Source: Lachnospiraceae bacterium (GTDB lineage: Bacteria > Bacillota_A > Clostridia > Lachnospirales > Lachnospiraceae). Taken from it: 17,792 bases of DNA. The DNA is taken from contig JAFZQP010000039.1 in the NCBI GenBank assembly GCA_017620345.1, forward strand, positions 1 through 17,792. Reading direction: 5' to 3'. The translations under genes and the position numbers were made by a program. The notes beneath the pieces were generated by a model. That model made no database searches and was not told where the DNA came from. It saw nothing but the letters and a program-made list of their open reading frames with translations. This document shows, one piece after another, positions 1 through 6,703 of this stretch. Numbering within the stretch: the stretch's first letter is position 1; each line of letters opens with the position of its first letter.

Positions 1-140
1 GCATTGGCATACAACAGTTTAAACTCAATGAATGAAAAAGCAATGGCTGTTTTATTTCGACTAAATGTGGTTGTTTCTCTCCGACGCGAAATGGTTATTT
101 CTCCCCGACCCGGAGTGGTTAATTCAACCCGACCCTAACA
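1..140. mobile_element. Probable right end of an IS21-like insertion sequence (partial, runs off window)
   Basis: Three imperfect copies of an 18-bp unit sit at an exact 24-bp period just before position 140, and the block ends in CCTAACA, so its last two bases are CA. Multiple short repeats near the ends and a terminal 5'-TG...CA-3' are known traits of IS21-family elements. The transposase genes would lie to the left, outside the window. No recognisable IstA or IstB sequence is present in bases 1-67, so the family call rests on the terminal architecture alone. The repeats could instead be operators for the neighbouring XRE regulator. Confidence 0.45.
68..133 (+). repeat. Three 18-bp direct repeats with 24-bp period
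   Basis: Copies lie at 68-85, 92-109 and 116-133. The shared pattern is TGGTT, two or three variable bases, TTC or TCA, then a pyrimidine-rich step and CCGAC. Spacers are 6 bp each. The third copy is the most diverged in its centre (AATTCAAC). The regularity is seen directly; interpretation as transposase-binding repeats at an IS end is an inference. Confidence 0.75.
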
Positions 141-147
141 TAGGTTC

Positions 148-156
148 TGATATAAT
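148..156 (+). promoter_or_regulatory. Extended -10 promoter for the XRE gene
   Basis: TGATATAAT is a perfect extended -10 (TG at 148-149, TATAAT at 151-156). No good -35 is present. The best match, CCGACC at 129-134 with a 16-bp spacer, falls partly inside the last 18-bp repeat. Transcription would start near 163, giving a leader of about 47 nt before the ATG at 210. If bases 1-140 are an IS end, the upstream part of this promoter is supplied by the element. Confidence 0.55.
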
Positions 157-209
157 ACATCTGCGATGATATTAGGAATGCAGTTATCTTAAACTTGGAG
201 TGTTTGGGT

Positions 210-839
210 ATGAAAGCGTACAGTTATCTTTATTTGTCAGATGCCCAAAGAAACATGGGGGCAATGCTTGATTACTCCGTGTATGACCTTAAATGGGATT
301 TGAATGATTTTTACAAGGCATTTATCAATTCGGGGATTGCCGGAAGATTTGGCAGTGGAGAGCCCAAGTACATCGCAGGCATGTCCGGTATTGAACTTGC
401 GCAGGAGGTTGTCAGGATAGTAAGGGGAGAATCTGTAGATGTGAGACCATCAAGTCCTTTTGAGAAGTCTCCGGAGTACTGGGCAGGATGGGCTCTGGCC
501 TATTATGAATGGAACAGCGGAAGTTCGTTTGAACGGATCGAAGAGACTGTCCCGATAACCGAGATCGTGAATATGTATCATCCGTATCATGAAGCGGATA
601 TCACGAAGTTTGTTGATGAAATAGACCGACGGATCAGTGACAGAACAAAGGAATCAAGGCTTGCCAGGCTTCGGGCATATGCAGGTCTTACCCAGAAAGC
701 GCTTGCTGATCGCTCAGGGGTTTCTGTTCGCATGATCCAGCAGTATGAGCAGGGGCAGAAGAATCTGGCACATGCCCGTGCAGATGTGGTGGTAAGACTG
801 AGTAAAGCATTGTATTGTAATATAGAAGATATCATATGA
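210..839 (+). CDS. XRE-family (HTH_3) transcriptional regulator, 209 aa
   Basis: This is a probable DNA-binding regulator. The C-terminal part (about residues 150-205) reads as a Cro/CI-type helix-turn-helix: LARLRAYAGLTQKALADRSG, then VSVRMIQQYEQG. The N-terminal 145 residues form a separate domain (SDAQRNMGAMLDYSVYDL, then GRFGSGEPKYIAGMSGIELA) that I recall from Firmicutes regulators in accessory loci, sometimes next to toxin-like genes. No toxin partner is visible here. I chose the ATG at 210 because GGAG at 197-200 lies 9 nt upstream; a TTG at 195 is in frame but overlaps that ribosome binding site. The gene stands alone between an IS-like end and the metK riboswitch, which suggests accessory DNA. 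Its target is unknown; autoregulation through the upstream repeats is possible but unproven. Confidence 0.75.
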   Translation: MKAYSYLYLSDAQRNMGAMLDYSVYDLKWDLNDFYKAFINSGIAGRFGSGEPKYIAGMSGIELAQEVVRIVRGESVDVRPSSPFEKSPEYWAGWALAYYEWNSGSSFERIEETVPITEIVNMYHPYHEADITKFVDEIDRRISDRTKESRLARLRAYAGLTQKALADRSGVSVRMIQQYEQGQKNLAHARADVVVRLSKALYCNIEDII

Positions 840-853
840 TCCGAAATTCCTTA

Positions 854-882
854 TTGACGAAACCTGCCTCTGCGTTTATCCT
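854..882 (+). promoter_or_regulatory. Promoter of the SAM riboswitch-metK transcript
   Basis: The -35 is TTGACG (854-859, 5/6 to consensus), followed by a 17-bp spacer and TATCCT (877-882, 4/6) as -10. This would start transcription near 889, about 16 nt before the closing helix of the riboswitch. Confidence 0.5.
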
Positions 883-904
883 ATAGGTGAATTACATATT
901 TGTT

Positions 905-1000
905 CTCTTATTCAGAGTGGTGGAGATACATAGGATCTGTGAAGCCACGGCAACCCCGTAAGGAAGGTGCCAACCTGAGCGAGCGATCGAACAATAAGAG
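905..1000 (+). ncRNA. SAM-I (S-box) riboswitch aptamer
   Basis: The aptamer closes with P1, CTCTTATT (905-912) pairing perfectly with AATAAGAG (993-1000). Between them are the conserved S-box elements: CAGAG followed by GGTGGAGA, then TGTGAAGCCACGGCAACC around 938-956, then AAGGAAGGTGCCAACC around 961-975, then GAGCGA before the 3' P1 strand. S-box aptamers bind S-adenosylmethionine and, in Firmicutes, switch off methionine and SAM genes. The position directly before a terminator and metK fits feedback repression of SAM synthesis. Confidence 0.96.
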
Positions 1001-1051
1001 GATTTGAAACGATTTTGAGTCCGCTTATTCCTATGATGAGCGGATTTTTTT
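993..1051 (+). terminator. Riboswitch expression platform: antiterminator and intrinsic terminator
   Basis: The terminator is TCCGCT (1020-1025) pairing with AGCGGA (1039-1044), extended inward by weaker pairs, followed by seven T (1045-1051). The competing antiterminator is formed when 993-1002 (AATAAGAGGA, the 3' strand of aptamer P1) pairs with 1020-1029 (TCCGCTTATT), 9 of 10 bases complementary. SAM-bound aptamer holds the P1 strand, which frees the terminator; without SAM the antiterminator forms and metK is read. Confidence 0.93.
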
Positions 1052-1101
1052 GTCTCATTCCGAGACATAACTTAGTCTTTATAACAGAAAGGAGTATCAC
1101 A

Positions 1102-2283
1102 ATGGAAAAATACCTGTTTACTTCCGAATCGGTTACAGAAGGACATCCCGACAAAGTCTGCGACGCGATATCGGATGCGATACTGGATGCGTGCATGGAG
1201 CAGGATCCGATGAGCCGTGTTGCGTGCGAGACGGCATGCTGTACGGGATTTGTTCTCATAACAGGTGAGATCACAACGAACGCATACGTTGACATGCAGA
1301 AAGTCGTAAGAGACACTGTCAAGGAGATAGGCTACACAAAGAGCGAGTACGGATTCGACGGAAATACCTGTGCCGTTCTTGTTGCCATCGATGAGCAGTC
1401 GAGCGACATAGCAATGGGCGTTGACAAGGCGCTTGAGGCCAAGCAGGGAGATCTTAAGGATGACCTTGACACGGGCGCAGGCGACCAGGGTATGATGTTC
1501 GGATTTGCGACAAACGAGACGGAAGAGTATATGCCTTATCCCATCTCACTTGCCCACAAGATCGCACGTCAGCTTACCAAGGTACGTAAGGACGGAACAC
1601 TTCCTTACCTTCGCCCCGACGGAAAGAGCCAGGTTTCGGTTGAGTATGATGAGAACGGCAAGCCGCTGCGTCTTGAGGCTGTAGTTCTGTCGACGCAGCA
1701 TGACGATGATGTGACTCAGGAGAAGATCCATGAGGATATCAAAAAGTACGTGTTCGATCCCGTGCTTCCGAAGGAGCTGATAGATGACAAGACGAAGTTC
1801 TTCATCAATCCTACGGGACGTTTCGTTATCGGAGGACCTCACGGAGATGCGGGACTTACGGGACGTAAGATAATAGTCGATACTTACGGCGGATACGCAC
1901 GCCACGGCGGCGGCGCTTTCTCCGGAAAGGACTGCACCAAGGTTGACCGTTCGGCTGCATACGCTGCAAGATACGTTGCCAAGAACATCGTTGCTGCAGG
2001 ACTTGCCGACAAGTGCGAGATCCAGCTTTCATATGCGATCGGCGTTGCACAGCCCACATCGATCATGATCGATACATTTGGTACAGGAAAGTTATCAGAT
2101 GAGAAGCTTGTTTCGATCGTAAGAGAGAATTTTGATCTTCGTCCTGCAGGCATCATCAAGATGCTGAACCTTCGCCGTCCGATCTACAAGCAGACCGCAG
2201 CATACGGCCACTTCGGACGTAACGATCTGGACCTTCCCTGGGAGGCGCTTGACAAGGTTGATGCACTGAAGAAATATCTGTAG
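1102..2283 (+). CDS. metK: S-adenosylmethionine synthetase (methionine adenosyltransferase)
   Basis: MetK makes SAM from methionine and ATP, releasing phosphate and diphosphate (EC 2.5.1.6), as a cytosolic oligomer. The 393-residue product has the family's usual length. Visible signatures are the N-terminal ATP-binding HPDK (15-18), the hexapeptide GAGDQG (125-130) and the P-loop-like GGGAFSGKD (269-277). I chose the ATG at 1102 because AAAGGAG (1088-1094) sits 7 nt upstream; the reading frame stays open back to 1015, but that part is the riboswitch terminator. Expression is controlled by the SAM-I riboswitch directly upstream, so the enzyme's own product represses it. The gene is monocistronic and converges on the glycosylase gene, whose stop lies 10 bp beyond its own. 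Confidence 0.98.
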   Translation: MEKYLFTSESVTEGHPDKVCDAISDAILDACMEQDPMSRVACETACCTGFVLITGEITTNAYVDMQKVVRDTVKEIGYTKSEYGFDGNTCAVLVAIDEQSSDIAMGVDKALEAKQGDLKDDLDTGAGDQGMMFGFATNETEEYMPYPISLAHKIARQLTKVRKDGTLPYLRPDGKSQVSVEYDENGKPLRLEAVVLSTQHDDDVTQEKIHEDIKKYVFDPVLPKELIDDKTKFFINPTGRFVIGGPHGDAGLTGRKIIVDTYGGYARHGGGAFSGKDCTKVDRSAAYAARYVAKNIVAAGLADKCEIQLSYAIGVAQPTSIMIDTFGTGKLSDEKLVSIVRENFDLRPAGIIKMLNLRRPIYKQTAAYGHFGRNDLDLPWEALDKVDALKKYL

Positions 2284-2293
2284 AATCTGTAGA

Positions 2294-3112
2294 TCATTTT
2301 CTTGAAATAACAGACATGTAATAGAACATATACTGCTGCATGATCCCCGCAACATTTCCGTATCTCGGAAAGGGGTTTGTGCCGCAGTATTGTTCTTTTA
2401 TGACCCTTGCGATCCACGTGTCTATCGGTGCCAGCCCGCACCTGTGGTAGCCGAAAAGCGCGACGCAGTTTGCGACTTTGTCACCGACGCCGGCAAATGA
2501 TTTTAACTCATTAACGAGCTCTTCGTCAGACAGAGCACCCAGTGCGTCAAGGTCGACTTCGTGTTCATATACACGTCGCACGGCGCTCATTATGTAAGGA
2601 ACGCGGTATCCGAGCCCGCATGAGGCAAGCTCTTCAGACGTGGCGTCTTTCAATGCTTCGGGCGTAGGAAAGAATCCGTCTTGCCCATACAGTGACACGA
2701 GACGCTCGATGCTCGTTTTGATCGCGGGAATACTCTTTCTCTGGGATATGATAAATGAGATCAGCATCTCGAACAGATCCTGCTTCAGTATCCTGATACC
2801 GGCTCCGGACTCGGCTGCCCTTCGGAGAAAATCATCCTCCCGGGGAATGCTTTTCCTGATACCGGCATAGTTCGTATCAAGGTCAAAATAATCGTGCCAG
2901 ATGTCCCATTCCTTTTTGGCGCAGGAAACGGAAAGAATGGTTTCGTCATCAGGCTTCTTGCGACCGCCTTTATAAGACTCATCGGTTATCTCAACAGTAT
3001 TTTCCTTCGTGACGAATCTGAACGTGTCTTTGTCCAGTTCTTTTACCCGAAAACACTGCCCCGAATATGCGATCTTACACAGGTCAAAATCATCCGCTAT
3101 CGTTATCTTCAA
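2294..3112 (-). CDS. HhH-GPD DNA glycosylase/AP lyase (8-oxoguanine glycosylase, Ogg/AlkA-like)
   Basis: This is a base-excision repair enzyme, most like bacterial 8-oxoguanine DNA glycosylases with an N-terminal OGG_N/AlkA_N-type region (GQCFRV at 18-23). The helix-hairpin-helix reads FAGVGDKVANC (206-216); K212 aligns with the catalytic Lys of human OGG1 (K249), and D231 in PIDTW is the conserved GPD aspartate. FIISQRKSIPAIK (120-132) matches the family's DNA-contacting segment. K212 suggests a bifunctional glycosylase/lyase rather than a monofunctional AlkA. The start is TTG at 3112: its TTGA overlaps the upstream gene's TGA stop by 4 nt and a GGAG (3124-3121) lies 8 nt upstream, so translation is probably coupled. 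It is the last gene of a three-gene minus-strand set. The exact substrate (8-oxoG or alkylated bases) cannot be told from sequence alone. Confidence 0.9.
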   Translation of the reverse strand: MKITIADDFDLCKIAYSGQCFRVKELDKDTFRFVTKENTVEITDESYKGGRKKPDDETILSVSCAKKEWDIWHDYFDLDTNYAGIRKSIPREDDFLRRAAESGAGIRILKQDLFEMLISFIISQRKSIPAIKTSIERLVSLYGQDGFFPTPEALKDATSEELASCGLGYRVPYIMSAVRRVYEHEVDLDALGALSDEELVNELKSFAGVGDKVANCVALFGYHRCGLAPIDTWIARVIKEQYCGTNPFPRYGNVAGIMQQYMFYYMSVISRK

Positions 3113-5436
3113 AGCTTTGACTCCATGTCTTCAAGAGAACTGTATCCATACAGGATCGCGGAGTTTCCTATGGTTTCGAATGCTATGTTTCTGCCAGCGT
3201 TTGCATATTCTGCAACAAACCTTCCGTAGAGCATGAGAGTGTTGTCGGAATATGTCGACAGCTCGCCGCGAAGGTATGTCTCGTAAGAAGTGTTTACCGG
3301 TGTGTCCTCGGATGTGTGGATGCTGCGCGTCTCGCACGATGCCTTGGGATACTGTGTGGCAAACTCTTCCATCATCTTAACCTGAATGCCGACGATGGCT
3401 TCGATTATCTTTTTCTTTTCATCGGATACGGGTGGAAGCTGATCCTTTATCTTTTCGTATTCTTCGGGAGCGGTGGATTCTTCCATGCGCCCGTACTTTT
3501 CCGTGATCAGGTTCCAGCCGTGGCTGTTCGCATCCTCAAAGTCGGCAATGAAGCTTTCGAGCATCTCTCTGCTCCAGAGCATGTACTGGCTCTTTCTCAT
3601 AATGTAAAATGTCTTATGATCGTCCTGGCAGCCTGCCCTGCCGCCTTCGTTTATGACTTTGTCGAACGCTTTCCATTCAAGATCTATGAGTTTGTCGATC
3701 AGGATTTCTTTCTTAGAAGGAGCATTTTCGGATGTGGCTTTGTCCGAGTCCTTCCCGAACACGATCTGCATCGCATGGTGATCGAGATAGTCGTAGTCCC
3801 CCTTTGTAAGATCGAGGTCGCGGAGCATCTGAAGTACTTCCCTGCATATGCTCTTTACAAAATCCTGTGCCAGGCCTTCTTCCGGTGCGGACTTAGCAAG
3901 CATGTCGAGTTCATTTGCGATCCTTTCCGTGCCGGGAAGTTTTGACAGTCCCCTGTACATCCATTTGTAATACGGAGCATACTGTTTGTTCAGAAAATAC
4001 AGCATCTGCATGGTCTGTTTAATGAACTCTGCGCGGCAGACAGTCGCGGTCACGATATCGCCGCGCTGCAGCATCCTTGGGTAGTTGTACTGTCCGGTCT
4101 GGGACATGAGTGATGCACACCTTGCTATCTTGCGGCGCCATACGTTGTCGGGATAATACTTCAGAAGTTCATTTCTTACCGCAGAAAATACTCCCGGCCC
4201 GTCCTCAAATACTTCACCGTTTACGGCATGGGCAAAGCGCTCGTCTTCGATGCCAAGCCATGTTGTTGCATCTTCGGGAACGCCCTTGATACCGAGCAGA
4301 TTTTCATAGAATTTGTCTATACGGAAAACCCCGACTCTTTTTCCGGCATTCTTTGTCTCAAGCCGCCTGAACCCTCTGTATTCCTTCGGGAGTTTATCAT
4401 ATTCTTTCTGCATTTTCTTGCCGATCTTCTTGTAATCTTTCTTCGTAAGCCATATGCAAAATCCCGGGCCAAAATCATGATCGGTGCTGATCTCGTCATC
4501 GAATCCGAAGCATTCGCTTCCTTCACCGACAAGGCCTGCCGCGATCCTGTCTTCATACTCGGGGAACTTTTCGTGTATCATCTGACGGCCGAATTCCTCG
4601 TAGAACATGCGCGACAGTTCCAGACCCGTGCGCGGTCCTTCGCTTTCCATCTTCTCAAGCACTGCATCCAGGTTCTGTTTAGTTATCTCATACGCCTTGC
4701 TCCTACCGACGCTCAGTTCGATCCTGTCGAGGGCTTTTTGGTAATACTCAGCCGCACCGGCGTAATCTTTCCTGTGGTACTTGATCTCAGCCATCGCAGA
4801 CAGTGCAGCCGAGTAATGATAGTCGGGATCGTCATCTTTCTCGAACAGCTCAAAAGCTTTCTCAAGGTGTATTTCCGCTTCGTCATAACGGTCGAGCTTG
4901 ATGAGTGTTGTGGCAAGATTTGTATACGTCGTTGCCTGTTCTATCCTACATTCGTCGTGAAGGAGCGAAATACCGAGTGCTCTCTCAAGGCAGTCCGCGG
5001 CACTTTCATGATCCCCCATCTCCTGGAACAGAAGACTCATGTTGTTAAGAAGCGACGCATACAGCATCGAATCGGGAGAAACATTCTCGTCATAGTATGA
5101 TTTAACCTGCTGGTAAAGAGTGTTGGATTCACGGAGCATTCCGCAGGCTCTGTACGCATTGGCGACATTGAGGAGTGATGTTGCATGCGCCATGGAACCT
5201 TTGAGACTGCTGTTCTCGAGTATGTCGAGGAGTTTTCCTGCAAAGGTCACCATCCTGTCGAAGTCACCGGTCTCGCGGTAATGTCCGATCAGCTCATTGA
5301 GAAGCTGGATCATGACATTCTCGTCATTCTGCCTTGCTGCTTCACCAAGGCGGTCCAGCATGTATTCCTCGACTTTCTCGATCTCGTGCTCGCTGTACAG
5401 CCTGTCTATTTCCGCAAAGATCTCATCAATGTTCAT
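3109..5436 (-). CDS. TPR - DUF4037 (nucleotidyltransferase-like) - DUF4125 fusion protein, 775 aa
   Basis: The function is unknown. Residues 1-265 hold at least four tetratricopeptide repeats (about 86-119, 127-160, 169-200 and 208-240), a protein-interaction scaffold. Residues about 268-560 resemble DUF4037. The stretch GEGSECFGFDDEISTDHDFG (304-323) has a GS motif followed by acidic residues including DHD (319-321), as expected of a nucleotidyltransferase fold. Residues about 575-770 resemble DUF4125, with the family-like GGRAGCQDDHKTFYIMRKSQ (598-617). No signal peptide or membrane segment is seen, so it is probably cytosolic. The start at 5436 follows GGAGG with an 8-nt spacer. It overlaps the downstream DNA glycosylase gene by 4 nt and follows the LD-carboxypeptidase by 63 bp. 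The domain names are from memory of Pfam families; the catalytic activity is an inference. Confidence 0.8.
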   Translation of the reverse strand: MNIDEIFAEIDRLYSEHEIEKVEEYMLDRLGEAARQNDENVMIQLLNELIGHYRETGDFDRMVTFAGKLLDILENSSLKGSMAHATSLLNVANAYRACGMLRESNTLYQQVKSYYDENVSPDSMLYASLLNNMSLLFQEMGDHESAADCLERALGISLLHDECRIEQATTYTNLATTLIKLDRYDEAEIHLEKAFELFEKDDDPDYHYSAALSAMAEIKYHRKDYAGAAEYYQKALDRIELSVGRSKAYEITKQNLDAVLEKMESEGPRTGLELSRMFYEEFGRQMIHEKFPEYEDRIAAGLVGEGSECFGFDDEISTDHDFGPGFCIWLTKKDYKKIGKKMQKEYDKLPKEYRGFRRLETKNAGKRVGVFRIDKFYENLLGIKGVPEDATTWLGIEDERFAHAVNGEVFEDGPGVFSAVRNELLKYYPDNVWRRKIARCASLMSQTGQYNYPRMLQRGDIVTATVCRAEFIKQTMQMLYFLNKQYAPYYKWMYRGLSKLPGTERIANELDMLAKSAPEEGLAQDFVKSICREVLQMLRDLDLTKGDYDYLDHHAMQIVFGKDSDKATSENAPSKKEILIDKLIDLEWKAFDKVINEGGRAGCQDDHKTFYIMRKSQYMLWSREMLESFIADFEDANSHGWNLITEKYGRMEESTAPEEYEKIKDQLPPVSDEKKKIIEAIVGIQVKMMEEFATQYPKASCETRSIHTSEDTPVNTSYETYLRGELSTYSDNTLMLYGRFVAEYANAGRNIAFETIGNSAILYGYSSLEDMESKL

Positions 5437-5470
5437 AGTGTAATCCTCCGCGTTTTTGCAATATTTGCTA

Positions 5471-5498
5471 GATTCACCGTTTGAATCCTGTTTTTTTT
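5471..5498 (+). terminator. Weak terminator-like hairpin with T8, oriented against the flanking genes
   Basis: GATTCA (5471-5476) and TGAATC (5482-5487) form a 6-bp stem with a CCGTT loop, followed 3 nt later by eight T (5491-5498). It would act on plus-strand transcripts, although both flanking genes are on the minus strand. The stem is short and AT-rich, so activity is doubtful. If real, it would limit antisense transcription. Confidence 0.25.
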
Positions 5499-5499
5499 C

Positions 5500-6609
5500 T
5501 TACTTCAGAAGAAATTCCATGTTGAAAGAGTTCCCGGCTGCTTCAACGTTCGCGCAGGCACCCGAGATGACAGGCATCTGCGGGAACTGGTGTCCGATAT
5601 CAAGGTCCATCAGTATCGGAACATTGTATTTTCCAAGTATCCCAAGTACTGCGTCATAGTGGTCGAAGTCTCCGAACGTGTCGTCAAACTTAAGGGGCCG
5701 TCCGATAAGGAAACCCCTTACGTGTTCAAACCATCCGGCGTTTTCCATCTGCCACAGGGCGCGCCTTATCGACATCACACCAAGGTCGCAGGCTTCCAGG
5801 AACCATATGATCCCGTCATCTTTATATCTGTCGTTAAAATCACCCATTCTGTCAAACCGTGTCCCGGTAAGGTTTACGAGACAGTCCATGCATCCGCCTA
5901 TGAGGCGCCCGGACATGCTGGCAGAATCCACGGTTCGGTTTCCGACATACAGATATTGTTTGTACTCGTACACATCGTACACATCACCTGTCTTTTCATT
6001 GATATATGTATCTACCGGAGCGGGCCCTGAAGTCTTTGTGCCATCTCCGTTGCCATCTTCACTATCATCGGGCAGGTCCTGGCTATCATATTTATCCTTG
6101 AACCACTTGTCATAGTTAGACACGGACAACTTCTTCCCGCACAGCACATCAAATGCATCATCAACACATTGGTGATGATCCTTCGCAAATTTAGATGCAC
6201 AGACGGAATATATCGACGCCGTATCGCACAGCGTATTGAGCAGGAATGTAAGATTTGTATTATCGGAATAGCCCATGAACCATTTGGGCGTTGATGAAGC
6301 AATCTTTTCAAAATCAACAAAGGGAAGGATCTCGCACATGAGCTCGCCGCCGCCGCACGATATGATGACATCGCTTTTGTCATTCGTGAAATAGTCGTTG
6401 ACCTCGGCAGCGCACTTTTCCGGAGTGTTGCTGATCCCGATGCCTTCGTCAGCAAAGCAGTTTGGTCCCGGAACGGTCGTATAACCCATGCCCTTAAACT
6501 CTTCAAGGGCACTTTGAAAATCAGACAGATACGGCTCTATCGTGCACCCGAAGCTTGGTGCGATGAATCCGATCCTGCCGTTTGGTTTTAGAAAATTCGG
6601 ATAGTTCAT
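5500..6609 (-). CDS. LD-carboxypeptidase / MccF-like peptidase (S66 family)
   Basis: S66 serine peptidases cleave amide bonds next to a carboxyl group: LD-carboxypeptidases trim murein tetrapeptides during peptidoglycan recycling, and MccF inactivates microcin C. The catalytic triad is visible: S115 in GYSDNT (113-118), E272 in FLEACDLG and H340 in DIGHQFPQMP. The start region GRIGFIAPSFG (11-21) is also typical. I chose the ATG at 6609 because AAAGGAG (6622-6616) lies 6 nt upstream and the family's N-terminus begins there; the frame stays open to 6906, but that extension is antisense to the next gene. At 369 residues it is slightly longer than the usual 300-350. An acidic, low-complexity stretch near residues 174-198, just before the second domain, accounts for much of this. 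The sequence does not tell a murein from an antibiotic-type substrate. First gene of the minus-strand set. Confidence 0.88.
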   Translation of the reverse strand: MNYPNFLKPNGRIGFIAPSFGCTIEPYLSDFQSALEEFKGMGYTTVPGPNCFADEGIGISNTPEKCAAEVNDYFTNDKSDVIISCGGGELMCEILPFVDFEKIASSTPKWFMGYSDNTNLTFLLNTLCDTASIYSVCASKFAKDHHQCVDDAFDVLCGKKLSVSNYDKWFKDKYDSQDLPDDSEDGNGDGTKTSGPAPVDTYINEKTGDVYDVYEYKQYLYVGNRTVDSASMSGRLIGGCMDCLVNLTGTRFDRMGDFNDRYKDDGIIWFLEACDLGVMSIRRALWQMENAGWFEHVRGFLIGRPLKFDDTFGDFDHYDAVLGILGKYNVPILMDLDIGHQFPQMPVISGACANVEAAGNSFNMEFLLK

Positions 6610-6635
6610 AGGTAACTCCTTTGCTTTCTTATGAT

Positions 6636-6664
6636 ATAATAAACGAAAATGTTTTGACAGTAAA
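6636..6664 (-). promoter_or_regulatory. Promoter for the minus-strand S66 peptidase operon
   Basis: On the minus strand, TTTACT (6664-6659, 4/6 to consensus) is followed by a 17-bp spacer and TATTAT (6641-6636, 5/6). A plus-strand TTGACA (6654-6659) overlaps the -35 by one base and may serve the divergent ATPase gene, but no convincing plus-strand -10 is seen 16-18 bp downstream. Confidence 0.5.
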
Positions 6665-6703
6665 TCATAAACGTTTTCATTAACAGGCAAGGAGGTTTCA
6701 TCA

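Noticed and set aside
1..138. Open frame from the window edge to a TAA at 136-138
   Set aside because: It reads straight through the three short repeats, has no start in the window and resembles no protein I know. It could be the tail of an IS gene, but this is not supportable.
181..229. Ten-base repeat CAGTTATCTT at 181-190 and 220-229
   Set aside because: Short, only two copies, and one is inside coding sequence; chance is a sufficient explanation.
4228..5100. 290-codon open frame on the plus strand
   Set aside because: Antisense to the TPR/DUF4037 gene, with a Phe/Leu/Cys-rich translation and no recognisable motif.
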